DNA of 9,362 nucleotides from contig JAEWIW010000201.1 of the NCBI GenBank assembly GCA_023386855.1, positions 1 to 9,362 of the forward strand. The letters are read 5' to 3'. Both the position numbers and the translations under genes were made by a program. Origin of the DNA: Bacteroidota bacterium. GTDB taxonomy: Bacteria > Bacteroidota > Bacteroidia > Chitinophagales > Chitinophagaceae. Under the pieces are notes generated by a model. That model saw only the letters and a program-made list of their open reading frames with translations. It was not told the DNA's origin and did no database searches. Each line of letters opens with the position of its first letter. Positions within the stretch are counted from its first letter, which is position 1. Shown here piece after piece: positions 1-5,950 of the stretch.

Positions 1-1
1 T

Positions 2-88
2 GGCTACCCTGTAGAACTGGTGGAAAGCTATAAATCGCCCGTAACTGGTGAACACCTGTATAAAATAAAAACAGTGTATACCTATTAA
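2..88 (+). CDS. C-terminal end of an unidentified protein (partial)
   Basis: An open frame enters from the left edge and stops at TAA 86-88, giving 28 residues that end in KIKTVYTY. The fragment is too short to identify. It ends 22 bp before the next gene, which runs in the same direction, so the two may be cotranscribed. That it is coding is inferred only from the open frame and the tidy spacing. Confidence 0.5.
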   Translation, partial: GYPVELVESYKSPVTGEHLYKIKTVYTY

Positions 89-110
89 TTAAATCCTTAA
101 ATTATAGGCT

Positions 111-965
111 ATGAACCTTAAACCTATCCTTGCTGTTGCTATTGTATTGAGCTCTTGCACGGCAGCCAAAATATCAGTGCCGGACCAGTTCCGGTCGCAA
201 GCCACCAGCATGCCGGTAAAAGGCATCAATGGCTGGCAGGTAAACCAGAAACTTGAGTTTGGAAAATACCAGACTTCAAAGATCAAAAGAGGTTGGGATT
301 TTACCGCCTCTGTTCAATATACCAAATTCAACATCAGGCCTGAAGAGGCTTTAGTGAAAGTGTTTGATATCAATACCGAAAAGGGAACCAATTACCAGCG
401 TAACCGATACCAATATGTACTTGAAGATGGTAAATACCTTGCGGAGATATATGCCACTGAAAAATTCCGTGAAGACCAGCTGGTCTATAAAAGTAATAAC
501 CCATGGATCGGTAATGCATCAAAGACAAAAAGCTATGATTATGCTTTCAATGCAGCGATAGTTCCTTTGATAGGTGATGATAAAGCTCCATGGAACCTGG
601 TTATGATCAACAGGTATGATATCTCGAAGGATACTGCCCGCAGGTTATTTGACAGGCCATACGTAGAAGAAGAAGGATATGCCACCAATGGAACTGAAAA
701 GATCATGATCCGTTCATTAAAGCTTGATAAAGTAACAACTCAATCGGGCAAGGATACAAAAGTATTTGGCGGACCTTTACTTAGCGGATATGAATTGCGC
801 TGGGATGATGGAGTAGTAGGTATTATCGATCTTCTTGATAACCAGGTTTGGTTATATAATGACCTGGAAGAAAAAGATAAATTCATTTTATCTTCCATCG
901 CTTCTGCCATTATGCTGAAGAGAATGCAGGATGTTCAAAAAGACCGCGACAATAATTTCGAATAG
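111..965 (+). CDS. Predicted lipoprotein of unknown function
   Basis: This 284-residue protein starts with a short lysine-containing, hydrophobic lipoprotein signal (residues 1-15) and a lipobox LSSC with Cys16 as the predicted acylated residue. It should therefore be anchored in a membrane of the envelope. The residues after Cys16 are TAAK, without the acidic cluster of the lipoprotein export signal described for surface lipoproteins in Bacteroidota, so a periplasm-facing position is more likely (inference). The mature part is a mixed, charged soluble domain with many aromatic residues; I do not recognise the family. A moderately hydrophobic stretch near residues 255-265 looks like a buried helix rather than a membrane span. 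The ATG at 111 is the only start that places the signal at the N terminus. Its stop lies 5 bp before the sigma factor gene, so it may belong to the regulon or signalling path of that sigma factor, but this is only context. Confidence 0.85.
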   Translation: MNLKPILAVAIVLSSCTAAKISVPDQFRSQATSMPVKGINGWQVNQKLEFGKYQTSKIKRGWDFTASVQYTKFNIRPEEALVKVFDINTEKGTNYQRNRYQYVLEDGKYLAEIYATEKFREDQLVYKSNNPWIGNASKTKSYDYAFNAAIVPLIGDDKAPWNLVMINRYDISKDTARRLFDRPYVEEEGYATNGTEKIMIRSLKLDKVTTQSGKDTKVFGGPLLSGYELRWDDGVVGIIDLLDNQVWLYNDLEEKDKFILSSIASAIMLKRMQDVQKDRDNNFE

Positions 966-970
966 AATTC

Positions 971-1516
971 ATGCAGGCCATAGCACTGGATACTGAACAA
1001 TTGATTGAGGGCTGCAAGGGCAATGACCGCCGTGCGCAGGAAGCATTGTTCAGGCAGTTCTATGGCTTTGCTATGTCTATTGCCCTTCGTTATTCGCGCG
1101 ACGAGCATGATGCTACTGATATCCTGAGCCTTGCTTTTGTGAAAGTCTTTAAAGCCATCAAAAATTTTGACCCGTCAAAAGGATCACTTCATGCATGGAT
1201 AAAAAAGATCGTCATGAATGAAGGCCTTGATCATATAAAAAGCAGGAGCCGGTTCAGTGAACAGGTCGAACTTGAAGCGGTTGCTGAACCAGTTGTTAAT
1301 AATGCAGCATTGCAGGAAATGGGTGCGGATGAGATCATGGAAATTGTTCAGAAGCTTCCCCCCGCAACACATGCCGTTTTTGTATTGTATGCAGTGGAAG
1401 GATATTCCCATCGCGAGATAGCCGATCAACTATCAATAAGTGAAGGCACTTCAAGGTGGCACCTCAGTGAAGCTAGAAAACATTTACAGCAACAACTCGA
1501 GCATTTGAAAACTTAA
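971..1516 (+). CDS. ECF-type RNA polymerase sigma-70 factor
   Basis: This 181-residue protein has the two-domain layout and usual length of extracytoplasmic function sigma factors. Region 2 spans about residues 24-95 (LFRQFYGFAMSIALRY, then the acidic DATDILSLAFVKVFK part of 2.2, then HAWIKKIVMNEGLDHIKSR around 2.3-2.4). Region 4 spans about residues 120-178, with the helix-turn-helix GYSHREIADQLSISEGTSRWHLSEARK. It should direct core polymerase to -10/-35-like promoters of a small stress or envelope regulon; the target is not visible here. It follows the lipoprotein gene by 5 bp, and its TAA overlaps the ATG of the next gene, a predicted membrane anti-sigma protein. The membership in the ECF family is certain; the subgroup is not assigned. 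Confidence 0.95.
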   Translation: MQAIALDTEQLIEGCKGNDRRAQEALFRQFYGFAMSIALRYSRDEHDATDILSLAFVKVFKAIKNFDPSKGSLHAWIKKIVMNEGLDHIKSRSRFSEQVELEAVAEPVVNNAALQEMGADEIMEIVQKLPPATHAVFVLYAVEGYSHREIADQLSISEGTSRWHLSEARKHLQQQLEHLKT

Positions 1517-2118
1517 TGGATCAACGCTTATCATATGAACTGATCATTTCCGAAAAACTGGAAAGCCTGCCTATTCCTGATATGGCCGACCAGGTTTGGC
1601 TGAGGATAAAAGATCAGCTCGACCTGGATATGCCCACCGATGATAACGAGCCCGAGGGGCCAGCTGGTGGTGGATCTCCATCGATCCGGGGATTGGTATG
1701 GACAGGGTTAAGTATTCTTTTTATAACAGCACTGGTAGCCATTTTTTATTATCGTAACCCATCAACAAATAATATTCCTGCAAAAGAAATTATCAATTCA
1801 TCCGCTCCCGCACCAGCCATCATTGAAAAGGATCAGGAGCCCCCGGATAAAATTCCTTTAGCCAATCCTGCCAATACAATTGCGCCGGTTATTCTTCCAA
1901 AAGATCAACCGGCTTTTCAGAATGATGATATCGTTACCATCGATAGCGCTGCATTTCAACCTGCACCTGGTGATGTTTTGTCTAACCCCGTAACAGTTGC
2001 GCCACCCGTTACTGTTCAGCCTGCAATTACTGATAGCAGCACGGTTCAAAAGAAAAAAAGAGGGGTGCAGGGAATAAAAGATAGTGATTACAGGATCATA
2101 CCAAAAAAGCAGGAATGA
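1516..2118 (+). CDS. Single-pass membrane protein, probable anti-sigma factor
   Basis: This 200-residue protein has three parts: a cytoplasmic N-terminal segment of about 55 residues with SEKLESLPIPDMADQVWLRIKDQLD (helical, residues 12-36), one clear membrane helix (about 59-79, GLVWTGLSILFITALVAIFYY), and a periplasmic region of about 120 residues rich in Pro, Ala and Thr that ends in a basic tail. A glycine-rich linker (residues 48-53) precedes the helix. The start codon overlaps the sigma factor stop (TAATG), which suggests translational coupling. Position and topology fit an anti-sigma factor that holds the upstream ECF protein at the membrane. I see no zinc-binding HxxxCxxC motif of ZAS anti-sigma proteins and no FecR-like domain in the outer part, so the role rests on context and topology. 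The stop codon is inside the terminator stem. Confidence 0.72.
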   Translation: MDQRLSYELIISEKLESLPIPDMADQVWLRIKDQLDLDMPTDDNEPEGPAGGGSPSIRGLVWTGLSILFITALVAIFYYRNPSTNNIPAKEIINSSAPAPAIIEKDQEPPDKIPLANPANTIAPVILPKDQPAFQNDDIVTIDSAAFQPAPGDVLSNPVTVAPPVTVQPAITDSSTVQKKKRGVQGIKDSDYRIIPKKQE

Positions 2119-2138
2119 TATTGCATCATTCCTGCTTT
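2106..2138. terminator. Strong bidirectional hairpin between convergent genes
   Basis: A perfect 14-bp stem pairs 2106-2119 with 2125-2138 around the loop ATTGC. The core arm is GCAGGAATGAT. Six A residues at 2103-2108 give a clean U tract on the minus strand; on the plus strand the run after the stem is only TTTAC. The hairpin overlaps the last codons and the TGA of the probable anti-sigma gene and also lies 62 bp past the stop of the minus-strand T9SS cargo gene, so it most likely ends both transcripts and is stronger for the minus strand. Confidence 0.8.
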
Positions 2139-2199
2139 ACAATTATGATCTTTCCTCTGATGGGGAATTTATGTTTTTATCAAACCTCCTGGTAAAACA

Positions 2200-3432
2200 T
2201 TATGATCTTACCAGTCGTGATGAATGTATGTTCATATTTCTGCCATCCTGTATCCTTAGCAGGTAAATTCCTTTATTCAATGTGGGCTTCACCTGTATGG
2301 AAAGTGAATTATTCCCCTTGTAAATTTTCTGTTCCAGCACATCAATCCTTGATCCGTTGACATCAAATATTTCAAACCGGTAAATATCTTCAGTGGTTGC
2401 GTTCACCTGGAAGTTAACCTGGGTAGAGAACACGGTATTATAATGAATGGATCCTGCATTATGCGCGATGGACTGTACTTTGATGACTTTGGAATAATTA
2501 ATGATACCATTCTCATTTATCTGCTTTAGGCGGTAATAGGTTATTGCACCATTAATTGAAGCATCATTAACGTGGTAGGTATTCTGTTGAAGAGAATTCT
2601 TTGCAGAAACTGAAGAGACATCATTCCAGTGTATTGCATCATCACTTTTCTGAACAACGTATTCTTTCATGTCCACTTCGTCAGTGGTGGTCCAGTCGAC
2701 CTGTACTCGCCTGTCAACTGTATGTGCATTGAAGGAAAGTAATCTTGAAGGAAGTGATTGCACATTGGCGAAGAAGGCTTTGAAGTACATGCTGGTTTCC
2801 CTTACCTGCAGCGAACGCTGGCTCGATATTGCACCGTTCCGGTAAACAAAACTGGAAACACCCTTGTAGTTCATTTGTACCATAGCGGTTTTTTTCGAAG
2901 AGTCGATTTTACTTTCATTTTTGGTACTTGAAATTACCCTGGCGAGTATGCCATCAAAAGATAATAAAAGCTTGCTTGCGGGATCAAGTCCCATGCTGGC
3001 AGGGTTCACCGCTTCGATGGTTTCTTTTAATTTTGCTCCATCACCATCCACATCAATTGCCGTGATGGCCAGCATATCAATGGTGGTATCGACATAAGTG
3101 TTTGCTTTCTTAAAAGAAAACCGCCATTCTACGAAAGAAGTAGCTAAGGGTGCTGCACCTACTGTGGGCTGGAAAGCATCGTAATAACCGTAATTTGTTT
3201 CATCGATATTGTCGACCGTTGCGCCATTGACCAGTCGCTCGATCTTGACATGTGCATCCACTCCTGGTATTACTTGTGGAAATTTATAAACTGCACCTGG
3301 TTTTTTACTATATCCACTGATCAGTGTAGGCGTATGAAAACTCATGCCCGCCATGCTGGTCGATTGTGAATATACTTCCTGGATATTGGATAGGGTCGTA
3401 ACGACAAACAGGAAAGTAAAAATAGGTTTCAT
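2200..3432 (-). CDS. Secreted protein with T9SS C-terminal sorting domain
   Basis: The protein is 410 residues from the ATG at 3432 (complement). That start puts a classical signal peptide first (residues 1-23, hydrophobic FTFLFVVTTL, likely cut after YSQ). The open frame extends 63 codons further upstream, but that part runs into the intergenic repeat and would bury the signal, so I reject it. Residues about 24-225 form an unrecognised domain, with an acidic DVDGDG segment (128-132 region) that may bind calcium. Residues about 232-320 (FNAHTVDRRVQVDWTTTDEVDMKEYVVQKS, ending in YYRLKQINENG) match the fibronectin-like module that often precedes the sorting tail in Bacteroidota. Residues about 330-410 end in NKGIYLLRIQDG and SSRLVRS, typical of the type A T9SS sorting domain. 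It should cross the outer membrane and be released or anchored on the surface. Its function beyond that is unknown. Confidence 0.9.
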   Translation of the reverse strand: MKPIFTFLFVVTTLSNIQEVYSQSTSMAGMSFHTPTLISGYSKKPGAVYKFPQVIPGVDAHVKIERLVNGATVDNIDETNYGYYDAFQPTVGAAPLATSFVEWRFSFKKANTYVDTTIDMLAITAIDVDGDGAKLKETIEAVNPASMGLDPASKLLLSFDGILARVISSTKNESKIDSSKKTAMVQMNYKGVSSFVYRNGAISSQRSLQVRETSMYFKAFFANVQSLPSRLLSFNAHTVDRRVQVDWTTTDEVDMKEYVVQKSDDAIHWNDVSSVSAKNSLQQNTYHVNDASINGAITYYRLKQINENGIINYSKVIKVQSIAHNAGSIHYNTVFSTQVNFQVNATTEDIYRFEIFDVNGSRIDVLEQKIYKGNNSLSIQVKPTLNKGIYLLRIQDGRNMNIHSSRLVRS

Positions 3433-3464
3433 AAAGTAGCGATTAAAGGTTAAGCAGGAGAGGG

Positions 3465-3495
3465 CAAAAATGTGCCAGAAATAAAGGGCTGGAAA
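3465..3495 (-). promoter_or_regulatory. Possible promoter of the T9SS cargo gene
   Basis: On the minus strand, CATTTTTG (3472 down to 3465) is one base from the Bacteroidota -7 consensus TAnnTTTG, and TTTC (3495-3492) lies 19 bp upstream where a TTTG-like -33 element is expected. This would start transcription near 3460, about 28 nt before the ATG. Two mismatches to consensus make it only a candidate. Confidence 0.3.
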
Positions 3496-3565
3496 TGAAT
3501 TACTTATTTTTGGACTTATTCCCATAATGAACCAATTGATTTGCCGCGTTCCTAAAAGGGGAAAT

Positions 3566-3650
3566 TTCAAGCTTATCCTTGGCCGTACCACGGACCTTCG
3601 GTCCTTGGGACGGCCGATCAAGCACCCGCCCCCGGTCCTCGGTCCTTTTT
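3566..3650. repeat. GC-rich hairpin repeat, copy 1
   Basis: The 54-bp core 3566-3619 matches 3669-3722 with one difference (G at 3571, A at 3674). Within it lies an imperfect palindrome: GGCCGT (3581-3586) pairs with ACGGCC (3609-3614), CCA with TGG, and GGACC with GGTCC around a TTC loop, with two single mismatches. After the core, two head-to-tail CGGTCCT units (3633-3646) and a T run follow. It resembles REP-like or other dispersed intergenic repeats; its family is not identified. Confidence 0.8.
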
Positions 3651-3668
3651 TGCGGATCCCCGGTCCAC

Positions 3669-3754
3669 TTCAAACTTATCCTTGGCCGTACCACGGACCT
3701 TCGGTCCTTGGGACGGCCGATCGGACACCCGGTCCCCGGTCCCCGGTCCTTTCT
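3669..3754. repeat. GC-rich hairpin repeat, copy 2
   Basis: This is the second copy of the element, in direct orientation and offset by 103 bp. It has the same imperfect palindrome (3684-3717), a similar CACCCG junction, and then three CGGTCC units in tandem before a T-rich end. About 50 bp of related, less conserved sequence separates the cores of the two copies. Confidence 0.8.
3730..3750. repeat. Tandem heptamer CGGTCCC, three units
   Basis: The heptamer CGGTCC(C/T) occurs three times in tandem at 3730, 3737 and 3744. The same hexamer CGGTCC also occurs at 3599, 3633, 3640, 3661 and 3702, making eight within about 150 bp. Copy number differs between the two larger repeat copies (two versus three units), as expected of slippage. 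Confidence 0.85.
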
Positions 3755-3757
3755 TTT

Positions 3758-3771
3758 GTATTTCGTATTTC
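3758..3771. repeat. Tandem heptamer GTATTTC, two units
   Basis: Two exact GTATTTC units at 3758-3764 and 3765-3771 lead into a T-rich stretch. It adjoins the CGGTCCC array and shares its 7-bp period, so it may be the AT-rich tail of the same element. Two units alone could be chance. Confidence 0.5.
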
Positions 3772-3826
3772 GTTTTTTGTATTTTCTTCCACTCATTCTT
3801 TAATACTATATCACAGTTCAAAATCT

Positions 3827-3834
3827 TATCTTTA
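3827..3834 (+). promoter_or_regulatory. Possible -7 element for the nfeD operon
   Basis: TATCTTTA is one base from TAnnTTTG and sits 21 nt before the nfeD ATG. No convincing -33 element is present. It overlaps a short inverted repeat, ATCTTA (3823-3828) and TAAGAT (3833-3838) with a 4-nt spacer. The call rests on position and one near-consensus motif. Confidence 0.3.
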
Positions 3835-3855
3835 AGATCAACCCAACTTTCCCTG

Positions 3856-4593
3856 ATGAAGTGGATTGCTGCAATTCTTTTTTGTCTATCCCTTTCCCTG
3901 GATCTTGCTGCGCAGAAGGTGATCTCTATTGCGGTGGATGGCGCTATTAACCCGGGTTCTGCTGAATTCATCCATAAAGGCATCAGGCATGCAGCCGAGG
4001 AAAAAGCTGAATGCCTATTGATAAGATTGAACACCCCCGGTGGTTTATTGAAATCAACACGTGTAATTGTTGAAGATATCCTTGAATCGCCTATTCCGGT
4101 GATAGTATATGTAGCACCAGGCGGTGCACATGCGGGATCTGCCGGAGTCTTTATCACTATGGCGGCACATATCGCTGCAATGGCCCCAGGTACTAATATA
4201 GGCGCAGCGCATCCTGTATCTATGCAGGGTGGTGTTGATACCATCTTGAATGAAAAATCAACCAATGATGCTGCTGCATTCATTCGCACTATAGCCGAGA
4301 AAAGAAACCGTAACCTTCAATGGGCTGAAGATGCCGTTCGAAAAAGTGTTTCCATTACTGCCTCTGAAGCACTGGCAAATAAGGTGATCGATCTTATGGC
4401 GGATAATGAAAAAATGCTGCTGCAGCGGGTCAATGGTAGAATGGTGGAGACCATTAAGGGAAGCCATCAATTAAATACCATTGATGCCCCGGTGGAGCAG
4501 CTTCAAATGAACCTTCTTGAAAAATTTTTAATGCTGATCAGTGACCCGAATATTGCCTATATCCTGATGATGCTGGGCTTTTACGGGATGTAG
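3856..4593 (+). CDS. nfeD: NfeD family membrane serine protease, N-terminal half
   Basis: This is a 245-residue ClpP-class serine protease domain of the NfeD1b type. The ATG at 3856 gives a signal sequence (residues 1-20, ending LAAQ); longer upstream reading would run through the GC-rich repeat and is rejected. The domain begins VISIAVDGAINPGSAEFI, followed by LLIRLNTPGGLL (54-65). The nucleophile is predicted at Ser95 in HAGSAGVFI and the catalytic Lys at Lys134 in NEKSTNDAA, by analogy with the archaeal protease PH1510. It then has WAEDAVRKSVSITASEA and NIAYILMMLGFYG. In family members the latter motif continues directly into FELYxPGxxxPG and the membrane part. Here a TAG intervenes after Met245, so this product would lack all but the start of the membrane domain. 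Known members act on stomatin/slipin partners, and a slipin gene follows. The intact protein would be about 428 residues, normal for the family. Confidence 0.9.
   Translation: MKWIAAILFCLSLSLDLAAQKVISIAVDGAINPGSAEFIHKGIRHAAEEKAECLLIRLNTPGGLLKSTRVIVEDILESPIPVIVYVAPGGAHAGSAGVFITMAAHIAAMAPGTNIGAAHPVSMQGGVDTILNEKSTNDAAAFIRTIAEKRNRNLQWAEDAVRKSVSITASEALANKVIDLMADNEKMLLQRVNGRMVETIKGSHQLNTIDAPVEQLQMNLLEKFLMLISDPNIAYILMMLGFYGM
4591..4593 (+). other. In-frame amber codon interrupting nfeD
   Basis: The codons read [21 protein letters not shown]. Both sides belong to one conserved NfeD block and share the same frame, so a single substitution (for example TTG Leu to TAG) explains the break. No frameshift is needed. 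It may be a real nonsense mutation, a sequencing error, or a recoded stop; the sequence alone does not decide. Confidence 0.9.
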
Positions 4594-4599
4594 TTTGAA

Positions 4600-5142
4600 T
4601 TGTATAGTCCAGGTGCAATTTTCCCTGGCATTATTGGTGGCATCTGCCTCATCCTGGCTTTTTATGCCATGCATACATTGCCGGTGAATTACGCAGGTCT
4701 GGCGCTTATCATCTTTGGCATTATCCTGTTGCTTCTAGAAATTAAAGTCACGAGTTATGGTATGCTGGCAATTGGTGGAGTGGTGTCGCTTGCCCTTGGA
4801 TCATTCCTTTTATTTCGTTCTCCATCAGGGCTGGAATTTGTGAAGCTATCCTGGACGGTGATCATTGCGGCAACGCTGGTATCGGCCTTGTTCTTTCTAT
4901 TTATTGTCAGTGCCGGTATTAAAGCGCAATCATTAAAACCGGTTTCAGGCGTGGAGGGAATCATTGGCGAGCGCGGCTATGCATTGGTATCACTGGATCC
5001 CAGGGGTACAGTTAAGGTTCATGGTGAAGTGTGGAATGCTGAATCCATATCAGGACGCATAGAAGAAGGAGCACAGGTGAATATTACTGCTGTCCGCGAC
5101 CTGACATTAATCGTTGAAAAAATTACTAACCGCTTATCTTAA
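4600..5142 (+). CDS. nfeD: NfeD family, C-terminal membrane and OB-fold half
   Basis: This is the continuation of the same reading frame after the TAG, 180 residues if it restarts at TTG 4600; the first ATG is 4669 and would lose the first membrane helix. Four hydrophobic segments are visible at about residues 7-24, 31-48, 54-73 and 87-105, then a soluble domain of about 65 residues ([34 protein letters not shown] to VEKITNRLS). The last part has the pattern of the NfeD OB-fold, with GxxGxA-like start and GxVxVxGExWxA. There are no other stops or frame breaks, so selection appears to have held until recently. Only FEL of the conserved block lies between the stop and this start. It ends 10 bp before the slipin gene. 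Whether it is translated separately, by reinitiation, or not at all is unknown. Confidence 0.8.
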   Translation: MYSPGAIFPGIIGGICLILAFYAMHTLPVNYAGLALIIFGIILLLLEIKVTSYGMLAIGGVVSLALGSFLLFRSPSGLEFVKLSWTVIIAATLVSALFFLFIVSAGIKAQSLKPVSGVEGIIGERGYALVSLDPRGTVKVHGEVWNAESISGRIEEGAQVNITAVRDLTLIVEKITNRLS

Positions 5143-5152
5143 AAAAAACATC

Positions 5153-5929
5153 ATGCAGCAAATCCCTGTTTTTTCTATTGCACTTGTCGTCTTTATTTTA
5201 TTTATCCTCATGAATGCCATTCGTATCCTGAACGAATATGAACGTGGTGTCGTATTCCGGCTTGGACGCGTATTAAATTCAGGAGCAAAAGGACCCGGGC
5301 TCATCCTTCTTATTCCCATCATTGATAAAATGGTTAAAGTGAGTCTGAGAACTGTTGTGATGGATGTGCCTCCACAGGATGTGATCACGCAGGATAACGT
5401 ATCCATCAAAGTGAATGCCGTTGTGTATTTCAGGGTTATACAACCGCAAAAAGCCATTATTGAAGTGGAGAATTATCTTGTGGCAACCTCACAGTTATCG
5501 CAAACCACTTTAAGAAGTGTATTGGGTCAATCAGAACTGGATGATATCCTCTCGCAAAGAGAAAAGATCAATCACCGGCTCCAGCAGATCATTGATTCCC
5601 AAACAGAACCATGGGGAGTGAAAGTAAGCCATGTTGAAGTGAAGCAGATCGACCTGCCACAGGAAATGCAAAGGGCGATGGCCAAGCAGGCTGAGGCGGA
5701 AAGGGAAAGAAGGAGTAAAGTGATCGCTGCGGAAGGTGAATTCCAGGCATCTCAAAAATTATCTGATGCTGCAAAGATCCTTAGTGAACAGCCCAGCGCG
5801 CTGACGCTTCGTTACCTTCAGACCCTTCGCGAAATCGCCACCGAGAACAATTCCACTACCATCTTCCCGGTACCGATCGATATCCTCAAGCCTTTTATGA
5901 ATATTAAAAAAGATATACAGGAGCTTTAA
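5153..5929 (+). CDS. Slipin, SPFH/stomatin family membrane protein
   Basis: This 258-residue protein has an N-terminal membrane helix (about 5-20, [16 protein letters not shown]), an SPFH/PHB domain starting [16 protein letters not shown] and [21 protein letters not shown] (about 26-175), and a charged coiled-coil stretch [24 protein letters not shown] (177-200), then a C-terminal [12 protein letters not shown] segment. These are hallmarks of bacterial slipins, which form membrane-associated oligomers and organise membrane microdomains. The ATG at 5153 is preferred over one 13 codons earlier, which would lie inside nfeD and add a charged extension before the helix. It follows nfeD by 10 bp; nfeD-slipin pairs are widespread, and in the archaeal pair the protease cuts the stomatin near its C terminus. 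This gene looks intact even though its partner is interrupted. Confidence 0.95.
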   Translation: MQQIPVFSIALVVFILFILMNAIRILNEYERGVVFRLGRVLNSGAKGPGLILLIPIIDKMVKVSLRTVVMDVPPQDVITQDNVSIKVNAVVYFRVIQPQKAIIEVENYLVATSQLSQTTLRSVLGQSELDDILSQREKINHRLQQIIDSQTEPWGVKVSHVEVKQIDLPQEMQRAMAKQAEAERERRSKVIAAEGEFQASQKLSDAAKILSEQPSALTLRYLQTLREIATENNSTTIFPVPIDILKPFMNIKKDIQEL

Positions 5930-5950
5930 TCAAACACTAACTATTGCTTT

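Larger units (their letters stand above)
3433..3855. other. Divergent intergenic region with repeat element
   Basis: This 423-bp stretch separates the minus-strand secreted protein gene from the plus-strand nfeD operon. The outer parts (3433-3565 and 3756-3855) are AT-rich and should carry the two divergent promoters. The centre (3566-3754) is sharply GC-rich and consists of a duplicated hairpin element with CGGTCC repeats. Open frames crossing it on both strands give low-complexity peptides such as GPGTGDRG and contain the repeat twice, so I do not count them as genes. I found no tRNA-like or rRNA-like sequence. Confidence 0.8.

Noticed and set aside
2142..2209. 11-bp direct repeat ATTATGATCTT at 2142-2152 and 2199-2209
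   Set aside because: It is short and AT-rich, with flanks that are not alike, so chance is a sufficient explanation.
2189..2214. Hairpin CTGGTAA/TTACCAG over the stop codon of the minus-strand gene
   Set aside because: The 7-bp stem has a 12-nt loop and no U tract follows directly; the 14-bp hairpin at 2106-2138 is a far better terminator for this gene.
2084..2266. 60-residue plus-strand open frame downstream of the anti-sigma gene
   Set aside because: It overlaps the terminator and the antisense of the secreted protein's C terminus and has no recognisable content.
3433..3621. 63-codon N-terminal extension of the minus-strand secreted protein
   Set aside because: It runs into repeat copy 1, has low-complexity basic sequence, and would place the signal peptide in the interior; ATG 3432 begins a proper signal peptide.
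3682..3855. Longer start for nfeD at 3682
   Set aside because: The added residues come from repeat copy 2 and AT-rich leader, and ATG 3856 gives a clean signal sequence directly before the protease domain.
3500..4289. Several long overlapping open frames on both strands across the repeat region (3500-3796, 3618-4289, 3527-3835, 3579-3803)
   Set aside because: They are made of the translated GC-rich repeat (GRPKDRRSVVRP, GPGTGDRG and similar) or of the antisense of nfeD. They contain no domain, and their openness follows from the repeat being low in stop codons.
5114..5152. Upstream ATG for the slipin gene
   Set aside because: It overlaps the nfeD end and adds [13 protein letters not shown], which has no family match; ATG 5153 puts the membrane helix at the usual place.
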